Shown: positions 46,265 to 60,246, counted from the stretch's first letter. The stretch is 64,000 nt of DNA from Deinococcus betulae (GCF_020166395.1 NZ_JAIQXU010000019.1:43603-107602), one strand, 5' to 3'. Notes: generated from the letters alone by a model not told the origin. Numbers and translations are program-made.

Positions 46265-46561
46265 ATGGAGCGCATGACGGCCGACCCCTCCCCCAACCTC
46301 AGCTGGCGCGCCCTGGAAACCCGCGTGGGCCTGGACCAGTTGCCCGCCTTTCACCGCGCCTTCCTCGCCTGGCGGGGCGTCGAGAGCGCCCAGGAGATGC
46401 CGCTGCGCCGCGTGCAGCAGCGGGTCGAGGCCGAACTTAACCGGCTGGTCCAGGCGGGTCAGGCCACCCGTGAGGACGACGACTGGCAGCTGGCGGCCGG
46501 TGCCCTGGGCGGCTTTGAGGCTGCTGCCCCGTACCTTGCCCCGGATATCCTGGGGCAGTGA
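46265..46561 (+). CDS. Small protein of unknown function upstream of rsmD
   Basis: About 98 residues, mostly helical and acidic (AFLAWRGVESAQEMPLRRVQQRVEAELNRLV in part). I do not recognise it. It ends ten bases before rsmD and is probably co-transcribed with it. The start may be ATG 46265 or ATG 46274. Confidence 0.6.
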   Translation: MERMTADPSPNLSWRALETRVGLDQLPAFHRAFLAWRGVESAQEMPLRRVQQRVEAELNRLVQAGQATREDDDWQLAAGALGGFEAAAPYLAPDILGQ

Positions 46562-46571
46562 CGGTGGTTTC

Positions 46572-47129
46572 ATGAGTCTGCGGATTCTGGGTGGCAGTGC
46601 CAAGGGCCGGGCGCTTCAGGTGCCGGACAGTGCCCGGCCCAGCGGCGCGCGGGTGCGCAAAAGCCTGTTTGATCTGCTGGCGGCCCGCGCGCCCTCAGGC
46701 ACCTTTCTGGACCTGCACGGGGGCAGCGGCGCCATCGGCCTGGAAGCGGCCAGCCGGGGCTACGCGGTGACCCTGGTGGAAAAGGACGCGCGCGCGGTGA
46801 GGGCGCTGGAAACCAACGCCCAAGCGCTGGACCTCCGGGCCCGCATCCTGCGCGGGGACGCCGAAGCCCTGTTGCCGCGCTTGGGCCAATTTGACGTGGT
46901 GTTCAGTGACCCGCCCTACGAGGCCAATATTCCGGCCCTGACCCTGAAACTCCTGGGCAGCGGCGTGGTGGGCCCAGGCGGCCTGCTGATCTGCCAGCAC
47001 CCAGACCGCACCCAGCTGCCGCCCCATGCAGGGTACAGTCACGAGGTCCGGGAATACGGCAGCAACAGCCTGACGCTCTACTGGCGCGCTCGCCCTGAAG
47101 CCTCTGGCCTGGTAGCCGACTTGAGCTGA
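46572..47129 (+). CDS. rsmD: 16S rRNA (guanine966-N2)-methyltransferase RsmD
   Basis: A 185-residue SAM-dependent methyltransferase acting on 16S rRNA in the 30S particle. It shows MSLRILGGSAKGRALQVP, the RVRKSLFDLL helix, motif I FLDLHGGSGAIGLEAASRG, motif II VEKDARA, and the catalytic SDPPY (about residue 115). The order rsmD-coaD is common in bacteria and supports both calls. Confidence 0.93.
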   Translation: MSLRILGGSAKGRALQVPDSARPSGARVRKSLFDLLAARAPSGTFLDLHGGSGAIGLEAASRGYAVTLVEKDARAVRALETNAQALDLRARILRGDAEALLPRLGQFDVVFSDPPYEANIPALTLKLLGSGVVGPGGLLICQHPDRTQLPPHAGYSHEVREYGSNSLTLYWRARPEASGLVADLS

Positions 47130-47146
47130 GCGGGCGAGGCCGCTAA

Positions 47147-47686
<540 letters not shown>

Positions 47687-47750
47687 AGTCAGCAGCTCAG
47701 GCCTACCCTGTGCAACTTTAAGGTAAAGACCGCCGTAAGACCCCTCTCCT

Positions 47751-47756
47751 TACCCT
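47751..47756 (+). promoter_or_regulatory. -10 box, leaderless GGDEF-EAL gene
   Basis: TACCCT, six bases, GTG 47763. Confidence 0.5.
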
Positions 47757-47762
47757 GAGGGC

Positions 47763-50249
47763 GTGTCCACTCCTGACCCACGGCCGGACCTGCCCCCGCA
47801 GGGCGCCCCGCTGGACCCGGTGCCCAGCACGGCCGCCGCGCGGCTGCGCGACCTGCTGCAACTGGCCGAGCCTCTGGTGGTGTCGGACGCCGAGCAGGCC
47901 GAGGCGGCCCTGCGTGAGGCCCAGAAGCTGGCGGGCGCACTGGGCGACACCCGCAGCGAGGCCCTGGCCCTGACGCTGCTGGGAGCCACCTTTTTCTTCC
48001 GCTCTCAGTACCCGACGGCGCTTCAGGTGCTGGGGCAAGCGCAGGCCGCTGCCGACCGCGCGCAGGATGACCGCATCACCGCCCGCGTTCTGAACAACCT
48101 GGGCAACTGTGAGGTGGCGCTGGGCAACTACGGCGAGGGCATGGAGTACTACCAGCAAAGCCTCCGCTTGGCCCAGGCCTGCGGCGACGAGGACGGCCGC
48201 ACCCGCGCCCTGAGCAACGTGGGCCTGATTCACCTGGAACTGGGAGAACACGAACTGGCGCTGGAGGTCTTTCAGGAAGTCCTGGCGCTGGCCGAAGAGG
48301 CCCAGGACGCGCTGTCCCAGTCCTCCTCGACCATCAACCTCGTGCTGTCCTACTACCATGTGGGCCGTTACGCCGACGCGCTGACGCTGGGCGCCGCCCA
48401 CCTGCCCGTCGTGCGCGCGCTGGGTGTCCGGCAGCATGAGGTGGTGCTGCGCGCCTGGCTGCTGCCCTGCCTGATTCAGACTGGCCAGGCTGGCGACGCC
48501 GCGCGCCAGGCCGAGGACCTGCTGCCCCTGGCCCAGGCGGTGGATGACCGGGAATACGTGGCGTATATCCGGGCCTTTTATGGGCAGGCCCTGACGCAAC
48601 TGGGGCAGCTGGACGCGGCGCAGGAGCAGTTGCTGCTGGCCCTGGCCGAAGCCCAGCAGCACGGCGCCCGGCTCTCGGAGCGCACGGTGTTGCAGCACCT
48701 GAGCGAACTGCACGCCGCGCGGGGCGAATGGCAGCAGGCCTACGAGCGCCTGCAAGCCTACGAGGCGCTGAACCGGACGCTGCATGCCGAGGCGGTCGCG
48801 CGCAAGGCGCAGGTGATGGGCGCGCAGATGCAAGTGGAGATTCTGCGCCGCGAGGCCGACGCCGAACGCCGCCGCAGCGCCGAGCTGACCCAGGCCAACA
48901 CCGCGCTTCAGGCGGCGCAGGAGGCGCTGTCGTACCGGGCCACCCACGACGCCCTGACGGGACTGGCCAACCGCGCTCATTTTCAGGCCGAACTGGAACG
49001 CGCCGTGCAGGCGGCCAGCCCCGCGCCGTTTGGTGTGCTCTTTATTGACCTTGACCGCTTCAAGCAGGTCAACGACACCCTGGGGCACGAGGTCGGAGAT
49101 GAGCTGCTCAAGGCCGTGGCCGGGCAGCTCCGGGGGGCGGTGCGCTCGGGTGACCTGGTGGCGCGGATGGGCGGCGACGAATTTACCATCCTGCTGCGGA
49201 GCCTCCGCGAGCCGCGCGACGCCGAGCGGGTGGCGCACAAGATTCTGAACGCCCTGGCCCAGCCGCTTCTGGTCTGCGGGCACACCCTGCAGGTCACGGG
49301 GTCTATCGGGGTGGCGGTGGCGCCGCGTGACGGTCAGGATGTGGGCACCCTGCAAAAACACGCCGATCTGGCCATGTACCGCGCCAAGCAGGGGGGCAAG
49401 AATGGGGTGCGCACCTTCCAGCCTGGCCCCGACGAGGCGTCCCCACAGCCGCCCGGTCATCTGGAGGTGGAGCGCGACCTGCGCGGCGCCCTGGTGCGCG
49501 GCGAGTTCGTGCTGCACTACCAGGGCCAGTACGATGTCCGCACCCAGGCGCTGACCGGCTTTGAGGCCCTGCTGCGCTGGCAGCATCCCACCCAGGGCCT
49601 GCTGCCGCCCGGCGAGTTTCTCGGCATTGCCGAGGACAGCCAGCTGATTTTGCCAGTCGGGGCCTGGGTGCTGCGCGAAGCCTGCGGGCAGGCGGCGGCC
49701 TGGCAAACCCGCGCCCCCGGCCTGACCATCAGCGTCAATGTCAGCGCCCTGCAGTTCGAGCAGCCAGGATTCCTGACCACCGTGCAGCAGGCCCTAGAAG
49801 CTTCCGGGCTGGCACCGCAGCACCTGATTCTGGAGCTGACCGAACAGGCCGCCGCCCGCCACCCGGAAGCGGCCGCGCAGCAACTGTCCCGGTTGCGCGG
49901 CCTGGGGGTGCAGATTGCGCTGGACGACTTCGGCACCGGCCAGAGCAGCCTGAGCCTGCTGCATCAGCTGCCCATTGACCTCCTGAAGATTGACCGCTCG
50001 TTTCTGCAGGCGGCGCCCGACCCCGAGGCCAACCGGGTCTTTATCGGCGTGATGATTACCCTGGCCCACGGCCTGAACCTGCTGGTCACGGCTGAAGGGG
50101 TCGAAACCTCGCAGCAGCGGGCCCTGCTGGGTGAACTGGGCTGCGATAGCATGCAGGGGTTTTTGCTCACGCGCCCGCTGCCCGCCGCCGAAGCCGAGGG
50201 ACTGCTGACGCTCCCGGCGATTAGTGCTCCACCAGCCTCTCCGAACTAG
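47763..50249 (+). CDS. TPR-GGDEF-EAL cyclic-di-GMP enzyme
   Basis: An 828-residue soluble protein. Residues about 20-360 are tetratricopeptide repeats, then a coiled coil (about 335-390). The GGDEF domain at about 395-555 has intact ARMGGDEF and an RSGD inhibitory site five residues before it, so a feedback-controlled diguanylate cyclase is expected. The EAL domain at about 570-815 has GFEALLRWQHP, NVSALQ, ELTE, DDFGTGQSSLSLL and IDRSFL, so phosphodiesterase activity is also plausible. There are no membrane segments; the TPRs probably sense a protein partner. PilB in this window has modules that in relatives bind c-di-GMP. Confidence 0.92.
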   Translation: MSTPDPRPDLPPQGAPLDPVPSTAAARLRDLLQLAEPLVVSDAEQAEAALREAQKLAGALGDTRSEALALTLLGATFFFRSQYPTALQVLGQAQAAADRAQDDRITARVLNNLGNCEVALGNYGEGMEYYQQSLRLAQACGDEDGRTRALSNVGLIHLELGEHELALEVFQEVLALAEEAQDALSQSSSTINLVLSYYHVGRYADALTLGAAHLPVVRALGVRQHEVVLRAWLLPCLIQTGQAGDAARQAEDLLPLAQAVDDREYVAYIRAFYGQALTQLGQLDAAQEQLLLALAEAQQHGARLSERTVLQHLSELHAARGEWQQAYERLQAYEALNRTLHAEAVARKAQVMGAQMQVEILRREADAERRRSAELTQANTALQAAQEALSYRATHDALTGLANRAHFQAELERAVQAASPAPFGVLFIDLDRFKQVNDTLGHEVGDELLKAVAGQLRGAVRSGDLVARMGGDEFTILLRSLREPRDAERVAHKILNALAQPLLVCGHTLQVTGSIGVAVAPRDGQDVGTLQKHADLAMYRAKQGGKNGVRTFQPGPDEASPQPPGHLEVERDLRGALVRGEFVLHYQGQYDVRTQALTGFEALLRWQHPTQGLLPPGEFLGIAEDSQLILPVGAWVLREACGQAAAWQTRAPGLTISVNVSALQFEQPGFLTTVQQALEASGLAPQHLILELTEQAAARHPEAAAQQLSRLRGLGVQIALDDFGTGQSSLSLLHQLPIDLLKIDRSFLQAAPDPEANRVFIGVMITLAHGLNLLVTAEGVETSQQRALLGELGCDSMQGFLLTRPLPAAEAEGLLTLPAISAPPASPN

Positions 50250-50255
50250 ACAGAA

Positions 50256-50299
50256 GGGCCGTGGAGAGCAGAGCAGTTCTGCTCGGCGGGCGGCCCTCT
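50256..50299 (+). terminator. Possible terminator of the GGDEF-EAL gene
   Basis: AGGGCCG pairs with CGGCCCT around an inner AGAGCAG-TT-CTGCTC hairpin, but there is no T tract. Confidence 0.35.
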
Positions 50300-50407
50300 A
50301 GACCTCCCGGCGGCGACGGCGGCTTGGTTCTTCAGCTTGTTGAATGACGCTGCCGAACGCAGTTGCCCAGAGGCGACAGCCGTTGCCTCCGCAGCGACCA
50401 GAACCCC

Positions 50408-50447
50408 AAACGAGAAGGAGGCTGAAAGCATTGCGCTCCCAGCCTCC
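50408..50447 (-). terminator. Intrinsic terminator of metK
   Basis: On the minus strand GGAGGCTG and CAGCCTCC form a stem with a 15-base loop, then TTCTCGTTT. It lies 14 bases after metK. Confidence 0.75.
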
Positions 50448-50460
50448 GCTACCACCCGGT

Positions 50461-51672
<1,212 letters not shown>

Positions 51673-51693
51673 AGTTGCTCCTTGCGCGTGGGA

Positions 51694-51735
<42 letters not shown>

Positions 51736-51857
51736 TCCCATACGGCCGGGCCCAGACTCTCCGCGTTCCGGCGACCGGCCTGTGCAGCGTAACCCACCGT
51801 TCCGGGGCGCGGAAAGGACAGCCGCCCGCCCCTGTCCAGTCCGGCTGACCCGCGCGC

Positions 51858-51875
51858 CTGACATCCGCCTGACGT
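51858..51875 (+). promoter_or_regulatory. Candidate Pho box upstream of phoB
   Basis: CTGACAT-CCGC-CTGACGT: two seven-base repeats spaced 11 bases apart, the geometry of PhoB-type boxes. It ends seven bases before a CAGAAT -10 candidate (51883-51888). The same arrangement occurs before phoU. Confidence 0.6.
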
Positions 51876-51896
51876 GGCCGGTCAGAATGAAAGGCA

Positions 51897-52586
51897 ATGA
51901 GCCACGTCGTTGTCATCGAGGACGAGGGAACGGTACGCGACGTTCTGCGCTTTCACCTGGAGCGGGCCGGGCTGCGCGTCACGGCCCTGGACTCGGTGGC
52001 CGGGGCCCTGGCCGCCCTGCCGGAAGCCGACGCCCTGGTGCTGGACTGGATGCTGCCCGGCGAGAGCGGCCTGAGTTTCTTGCGGCGGGTGCGCGCCGAC
52101 GCCGAACTGCGCCGCCTGCCGGTGCTGATGCTGACCGCCCGCGCCGCCGAGGCCGAGCGGGTCGAGGGCCTGGAATCAGGGGCCGACGACTACCTGACCA
52201 AGCCCTTTTCAGCAGCAGAACTGGTGGCACGGGTGCGCGCGCTGCTGCGGCGCAGTCAGCCGGACGTGCCGCCCCTGATGACCAACGGGCCGCTGAGCGT
52301 GGACATGAGCGCCGCCGAGGCGCGCCTGGGGGGCCAGCGCCTGAACCTCACGCGGCGCGAATTTGACCTGCTGGCCTTTTTTACCCAGCATGTGGGCCGG
52401 GTCTACGCGCGCACCGAGCTGCTGGACCGGGTGTGGGGCGCGGACTTTCTGGGCGGGGAGCGCACGGTGGACCAGCACGTCACGCAGTTGCGTGCCCACC
52501 TGAACGATGACCCCGGCAAACCCGGCTTTCTGGAAACCGTGCGCGGCAAGGGCTACCGCATGCGCCCCTGGACGGAAACCCCGTGA
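51897..52586 (+). CDS. phoB: PhoB-like response regulator
   Basis: A 229-residue OmpR/PhoB-type regulator: acidic pocket Glu8/Asp9, phospho-acceptor Asp50 in LVLDWMLPG, Lys in [11 protein letters not shown], and a winged helix from about 130 ([35 protein letters not shown]). The DWMLPG wording and the location next to a kinase and phoU make PhoB the best name. It controls phosphate uptake genes in response to phosphate starvation in relatives. The CTGACAT repeat upstream suggests autoregulation. Confidence 0.87.
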   Translation: MSHVVVIEDEGTVRDVLRFHLERAGLRVTALDSVAGALAALPEADALVLDWMLPGESGLSFLRRVRADAELRRLPVLMLTARAAEAERVEGLESGADDYLTKPFSAAELVARVRALLRRSQPDVPPLMTNGPLSVDMSAAEARLGGQRLNLTRREFDLLAFFTQHVGRVYARTELLDRVWGADFLGGERTVDQHVTQLRAHLNDDPGKPGFLETVRGKGYRMRPWTETP

Positions 52587-53545
52587 CGGGCGCGGAGGGC
52601 CTGGCCGCCGGGCCCGTCACAGACCGCTGGATTGACGCCCTGCCCCAGGCGGTGCTGCTGACCCAGGGCGGGCAGGTTACGCGGGTGAACGCCGCCGCCT
52701 CGCGGCTGTGGGGGCTGTCCCAGGACCGGGCCCAGGGACGTCCGGTGCTGGAGGTCGTGCGCCGCCACACCCTGGAAACCCTGCTGGAACGCGGCGGCGA
52801 GCTGGAACTGGAGGTCTCGGGGCGCACCCTGCGCTGCCAGGCCACCCGCGACGGCAGCAGCGGCGCCCTGATTGTGGAGGACGTGACTGACCACCGCCGC
52901 CGCGAGGCCGAACTGCGCGAGGCCACCGCCGTCCTGTCGCACGAATTCCGTACGCCCGTGGCGGCGCTGCGCGGGGTGCTTGAAGCCCTGGAATACGACA
53001 TGCCGCGCGACCTCTCGCAAAATTTTGTGCGCCAGGGACTGCAAGAAACCGAGCGGCTGGCCCGGCTGGTCGAGGACCTGGCGGTGGGGTTCCGGCCCAC
53101 GCGGGCCCGGACCCTGCCCCTGAGCGAAGCGTTTGCCCGCGCCGAGCGGCTGCTGTCGGCAGAACTAACTGCCCGGCGCGCCGCCGTGACCTTTGGGCAG
53201 GACTTTCTGGTGCGTGCCGACCCTGACAAGCTGCTTCAGGTGCTCCTCAACCTCGTGGAAAACGCCCTGAAGTACGGCCCGGCCGGTCAGCCGCTGCAGG
53301 TGCTGACCGCCGAGCGGGGCACCTGGATCGAGGTGAGCGTGCTGGACGGCGGCCCGCCTATCGCCGACACCGAGAGCCTGTTCGGGGCGCACACCCGCGG
53401 CCCGTCAGCCACTGGCCAGGGCAGCGGCATGGGCCTGTACATCGTGCGCTCGATTGTGCACGGCTGGGGCGGGCAGGCCTGGGCCGAACGCCAGGGCAGC
53501 CAGAATGCCTTTTGCTTCACGCTGCCGGGCGTGGGGGGCCTGTAA
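52583..53545 (+). CDS. phoR: PhoR-like sensor histidine kinase without membrane helices
   Basis: A 320-residue kinase with an N-terminal PAS domain (about 20-100, IDALPQAVLLTQGG), the phosphoacceptor His in TAVLSHEFRTPVAALRGVLEAL (about 118), and an ATPase domain with LLNLVENALKYGPAG and GSGMGLYIVRSIV. Typical PhoR has membrane helices; this one has none, so it must meet its signal in the cytosol, perhaps through PhoU or the Pst transporter. It starts at GTG 52583 overlapping phoB by four bases. Confidence 0.87.
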   Translation: MTGAEGLAAGPVTDRWIDALPQAVLLTQGGQVTRVNAAASRLWGLSQDRAQGRPVLEVVRRHTLETLLERGGELELEVSGRTLRCQATRDGSSGALIVEDVTDHRRREAELREATAVLSHEFRTPVAALRGVLEALEYDMPRDLSQNFVRQGLQETERLARLVEDLAVGFRPTRARTLPLSEAFARAERLLSAELTARRAAVTFGQDFLVRADPDKLLQVLLNLVENALKYGPAGQPLQVLTAERGTWIEVSVLDGGPPIADTESLFGAHTRGPSATGQGSGMGLYIVRSIVHGWGGQAWAERQGSQNAFCFTLPGVGGL

Positions 53546-53561
53546 GCCGGCAGGCCCCCGG

Positions 53562-53579
53562 CTGACATCCCCCTGACAC
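53562..53579 (+). promoter_or_regulatory. Candidate Pho box upstream of phoU
   Basis: CTGACAT-CCCC-CTGACAC: the same seven-base repeat with an 11-base period as before phoB, here 19 bases before the -10 candidate TAGGGT (53599-53604). Confidence 0.6.
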
Positions 53580-53750
53580 CTGCCCCGCTGCCGGGTGCTA
53601 GGGTCGCTCTCATCAGGGGTCAGACGGACTTCACCGTTTCTGCACACGCCTCAACCGGAGTCCGTCTCAGAGCACCCTCCTTCCGTCCCCTTGGCCCCTT
53701 GTCCGGCACCCCACCCGAGTCTCTGCCCCCACCTCCCCGAGGAGTTCCCG

Positions 53751-54395
<645 letters not shown>

Positions 54396-54588
54396 GACTC
54401 GATGTGAAGACTTCTGGCATGTTTCCGGCCAGAGAGGCAAGGGGAATGTCGGGCCGTTGAGCTGGCAACGCGCCGGAGGCAGCGAACATCCGCTCTCCTT
54501 TCCTCTTCCAGAATGGAACGGAATTCTGAGAAGAACCCGGCTGACCGGGCGGCTGCCAGGCTTGAGCGGCGGCCCCTTGCCGATCCTT

Positions 54589-54594
54589 TACACT
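54589..54594 (+). promoter_or_regulatory. -10 box, coaBC
   Basis: TACACT, eight bases, ATG 54603. Confidence 0.45.
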
Positions 54595-54602
54595 TTGCCC
54601 TG

Positions 54603-55856
<1,254 letters not shown>

Positions 55857-55863
55857 GCCCCGA

Positions 55864-55892
55864 TTGCATAATGGAATGAATATTCATAGCAT
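55864..55892 (+). promoter_or_regulatory. argR promoter with embedded palindrome (candidate ARG box)
   Basis: TTGCAT (-35, 55864-55869), 17 bases, TAGCAT (-10, 55887-55892), then seven bases to ATG 55900. The spacer ends in the 12-bp perfect palindrome ATGAATATTCAT (55876-55887), which shares TGAAT/ATTCA arms with known arginine-repressor sites, though without the usual four-base centre. Autorepression is likely. Confidence 0.62.
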
Positions 55893-55899
55893 GTGAGGA

Positions 55900-56370
55900 A
55901 TGGCAGGCGCGCTCAGCAAGGAACAACGGCAAAAACGCATTCAGGACATCATCGCCCGCGAGAGCGTCAGCACCCAGGGCGATCTGGTCGAGCGCCTGCG
56001 CGCCGAGGGCATCCGGGTCACGCAGGCCACCGTCAGCCGCGACATCAACGAGCTGCGCCTGGTGCGCCTGCCGGTGGGCAAGGGCCGCCACCGCTACGCC
56101 CTGGCGCAGACCGCTGGCCACACGGGCGCCGAGGAAGAACTGGCTCGCCTCTTTCAGAACTTCGTGCATGACGTGGACCGGGGCGAGAACATGCTGGTTA
56201 TCCGCACCGCCGAAGGCCACGCCAGCGGGGTGGCCCTGCTGCTGGACCGCGTGCGCCGCGACGATATCGTGGGCACCATTGCCGGTGAGGACACCATTTT
56301 TGTGGTGGCCCGCACCACAGGAGACGCCGAGAACATCATGGAAGAGTTCCACGCGCTGATGCTGGGGTAA
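55900..56370 (+). CDS. argR: Arginine repressor ArgR
   Basis: A 156-residue regulator. The winged helix lies at about 5-70 ([33 protein letters not shown] in part, with the SR recognition-helix end), and the C-terminal hexamerisation and arginine-binding domain at about 85-155 ([23 protein letters not shown], with [15 protein letters not shown]). It binds L-arginine and represses arginine synthesis genes. No arginine genes adjoin it. A leaderless start at ATG 55900 fits the promoter; GAGGA lies too close to serve as ribosome binding site. Confidence 0.94.
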   Translation: MAGALSKEQRQKRIQDIIARESVSTQGDLVERLRAEGIRVTQATVSRDINELRLVRLPVGKGRHRYALAQTAGHTGAEEELARLFQNFVHDVDRGENMLVIRTAEGHASGVALLLDRVRRDDIVGTIAGEDTIFVVARTTGDAENIMEEFHALMLG

Positions 56371-56377
56371 GGAGGGG

Positions 56378-56430
56378 GTGGGACGTAGGACACATCAGGA
56401 AGTTTGCTTTTCCCACAGCCTACGTCCCAC
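56378..56430. terminator. Hairpin between convergent argR and the sensor kinase
   Basis: Perfect 12-bp arms GTGGGACGTAGG and CCTACGTCCCAC enclose a 29-base loop that holds a smaller GGAA/TTCC hairpin. It probably terminates both convergent transcripts, although no long T tract follows. Confidence 0.5.
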
Positions 56431-56435
56431 ACCCC

Positions 56436-58012
<1,577 letters not shown>

Positions 58013-58016
<4 letters not shown>

Positions 58017-58045
58017 GGGCGACTCCGGGAAGAGGCGGCACTCAT
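58013..58045 (-). CDS. Ten-codon leaderless leader ORF coupled to the sensor kinase
   Basis: ATG 58045 reads [10 protein letters not shown] and its TGA overlaps the kinase GTG as GTGA. TAGACT lies seven bases before the ATG. It is the same design and the same codon number as the leader before yqeK. The frame differs from the kinase, and translation is inferred from the layout only. Confidence 0.5.
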
Positions 58046-58052
58046 GTCAGGC

Positions 58053-58058
58053 AGTCTA
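58053..58058 (-). promoter_or_regulatory. -10 box of the leader ORF and sensor kinase
   Basis: TAGACT, seven bases, ATG 58045 on the minus strand; it would give the kinase transcription independent of its response regulator. Confidence 0.5.
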
Positions 58059-58127
58059 GCGGCGCCGTTCGTGAGAGCAGGCCTCCAGGCCAACAGCGCC
58101 GGGAGACCGCAGCTGCCAGGCAATGTT

Positions 58128-58805
58128 TTACTCCTCGCGCAGCACATACCCCACGCCGCGCACCGTGTGAATCAGGCGGCGCTCGCCACCTTCTTCCAGC
58201 TTGCGGCGCAGATAGCCGATGTACACGTCCACCACGTTGCTGCCGCCTGTGTATTCCGGCCAGACTTTTTCCTCGATTTCAAAGCGCGAAAACACCTTGC
58301 CAGGGTTGCGGGCCAGCAGTTCCAGCAACTCAAATTCCTTGGCTGACAGTTCAACGCGCCGCCCACCCCGGAAGATTTCGCGGCCGTCCAGGTTCATCAC
58401 CAGGTCGGCCACGCGCACCTCACCCGTCACGGCCGGGTTGACGCGCCTCAGGTGGGCACGAACGCGGGCCAGCAGCTCTTCAATGGAAAACGGCTTGATG
58501 AGATAATCATCGGCGCCAGAATCCAGACCCTCGACCTTGTCCTGAATACCGTCTTTGGCGGTCAGAATGATGATGGGTGTATTGCTCGTCTTGCGGATGC
58601 GGCGGGCCACTTCCAGGCCGTCCAGCACCGGCAGCATCAGGTCCAGAATCACCAGGTCGGGGTTGACCTCACGAAATTTAGACAGGCCTGTGACGCCGTC
58701 AAAGGCGACTTCAGTGGCGTAACCTTCGGCAGCCAATTCAAGTTCTATGAAGCGTGCAATGTCCTTCTCGTCCTCAATGACCAGTACCAGGGGCTTGCGT
58801 TCCAT
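58128..58805 (-). CDS. OmpR-family response regulator
   Basis: A 225-residue regulator: Glu11/Asp12, phospho-acceptor Asp55 in VILDLMLPV, Lys in [11 protein letters not shown], and a winged helix from about 130 ([45 protein letters not shown]). The wording resembles D. radiodurans regulators tied to radiation response, but I cannot assign it to a specific one. TAGACT lies six bases before ATG 58805, so the mRNA is leaderless. The partner kinase follows. Confidence 0.92.
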
Positions 58806-58811
58806 GCGGCC

Positions 58812-58817
58812 AGTCTA
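58812..58817 (-). promoter_or_regulatory. -10 box, leaderless response regulator
   Basis: TAGACT, six bases, ATG 58805 on the minus strand. Confidence 0.5.
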
Positions 58818-58850
58818 GGGAGCGCTCTCATGAGAAGCCCGCCCACGCGC

Positions 58851-59441
58851 TTAATCAACTTTCATGCGGCTTTCGTCGGCAGAAAGGTCCAGTAGGTGGT
58901 GCGCGCTGCACTGGGTACCAAAGCCAGCCAGCGCCAGCGGCGCGCAGGGCCAGGTGAGATGTTGGGGCAGGCGGCTGCTGACCCCATCGCAAATCAGGGT
59001 GTCGCCGGGGCGCGCGGCGTCACAGAGGCGCTTGGCGTAGTTGACAGGCAGACCGTAAGCACTGAGTTGCCCACCCACCATGCCCATCAACACCGGCCCA
59101 GCCGAGACCCCAGCACGAAGATGGAGTTGCACCCCCAGCTGACCAGCCAGATTCAGGCGGGAGGCGCGGCGGTGCGCGTCCTGTGCGGCGGCGCACGCCT
59201 GGCCAGCGTGCTGTGCAGGCCACCACGCCAGCACCGCGTCACCCTGATGCTGCAGCACCTGGCCCCCACGGGCCTCAAAACTCAGCAGCATCACCTGCAC
59301 GAACTCCTGCATGAGAGCCATGTAATGGGACAGGGTCAGCTGCTGGGCCAGTGCGGTGCTGCCCACGAGGTCCACCAGCACGATACAGGCGGCGACAGTG
59401 TCGTCTTGGGGACCGGGGAGGGGCAGCAGGAGGTCAGGCAT
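58851..59441 (-). CDS. Stand-alone class III nucleotidyl cyclase domain protein
   Basis: A 196-residue protein that is nearly all catalytic domain. The first metal Asp is in [12 protein letters not shown] (about residue 24) and the second in [12 protein letters not shown] (about 68); [18 protein letters not shown] and [15 protein letters not shown] continue the fold. It could make cAMP or cGMP; the base-selecting residues cannot be read with certainty. No sensor domain is fused. It may also act as a non-catalytic binding module. Confidence 0.8.
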   Translation of the reverse strand: MPDLLLPLPGPQDDTVAACIVLVDLVGSTALAQQLTLSHYMALMQEFVQVMLLSFEARGGQVLQHQGDAVLAWWPAQHAGQACAAAQDAHRRASRLNLAGQLGVQLHLRAGVSAGPVLMGMVGGQLSAYGLPVNYAKRLCDAARPGDTLICDGVSSRLPQHLTWPCAPLALAGFGTQCSAHHLLDLSADESRMKVD

Positions 59442-59769
59442 AAGAGAGCGGCCTTTATGATGCCTGAAGACAGGTCAGAAAGGAAGGTGAGATTGAATCA
59501 AAGTCGCGGGAACTCAGACATATAAAATCTCACAATGAGGCCACGTCCATTATAGCTAGACGGATGTAAAAAAGAAGGACTCTCAAAGCCTTCTCTCTGC
59601 TGCAGCCGACCGATTGACCAGTTCATAAAGAGTGCGAGGCCCACTACTACCGAAGGAAGATTGGTACCGAGATAATCCAGTCAGGACTCACCGTGCCGAG
59701 CGAGGACAGCGCCTTATAGAACTTAACAGGACGCTCGTAGCACGCTCTTGACGCAATGAACTCCCAACC
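59442..59769. other. 328-bp AT-richer intergenic region, no gene seen
   Basis: It holds a terminator for the minus-strand gene below and presumably the cyclase promoter. A TATAAAAT stretch at 59521-59528 is notable in this GC-rich genome but precedes no recognisable gene. Confidence 0.45.
59568..59594 (-). terminator. Probable terminator of the unknown gene at 59.8 kb
   Basis: On the minus strand AGAAGG and CCTTCT enclose a ten-base loop, then TTTTTTAC. It is far (about 175 bases) from the stop. Confidence 0.45.
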
Positions 59770-60246
59770 TCAGGGCGGGCCCACGAGAAAGCCGTGCAGG
59801 GGTGGCAGGGTGCGGAAGGCCAGCCATTCGCCAGGTTGCGCGCTGATTGGTGTGTTAAGCGTGGCCAGCACCAGCGGCAGCCGGGCCTGGACCACCAGCA
59901 CGCCGCGCTGGGCCCATAACACCTCGCCCTGTCCTTCCACAGCGGATACGCCCAGCACCTGCAAGCTCTCTGAGTGGGAGCTGGCCGGCAACACCTGGGT
60001 GTGATGTGGGTCCAGCACCCCATGCACCACAAGGTGCGCTGGCCCTGGGCGCGCGGCATACGGCCCGCTCCGGTCAAAAAGGTACAGGACCCTGCCACCT
60101 ACCGCGAACTCCAGCAGGGGACTGCCCTCGCGCTGTGGGTACAGCATGCCTGACGCCGCGTAGGCAGCGAACCGCGCGCCGAATTCCCGTTCTGACGTTT
60201 CGAGCGTCACCCCTGACCTCTGGAGGATGAGCGCCGGGCCCAGCAA
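59770..60246 (-). CDS. Protein of unknown function
   Basis: About 158 residues, soluble, without cysteine, beta-rich in its second half ([38 protein letters not shown]). I do not recognise it. The start is uncertain: TTG 60246 has GGAG close by; ATG of MLYPQREG is another option. Confidence 0.5.
   Translation of the reverse strand: MLGPALILQRSGVTLETSEREFGARFAAYAASGMLYPQREGSPLLEFAVGGRVLYLFDRSGPYAARPGPAHLVVHGVLDPHHTQVLPASSHSESLQVLGVSAVEGQGEVLWAQRGVLVVQARLPLVLATLNTPISAQPGEWLAFRTLPPLHGFLVGPP

Noticed and set aside
58128..58805. Naming the regulator as the radiation-resistance regulator DrRRA
   Set aside because: The wording is similar, but several paralogous regulators exist and I cannot compare sequences here.
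59521..59528. TATAAAAT as a promoter for an unknown RNA
   Set aside because: The stretch stands out by composition only; no conserved structure or gene follows it.
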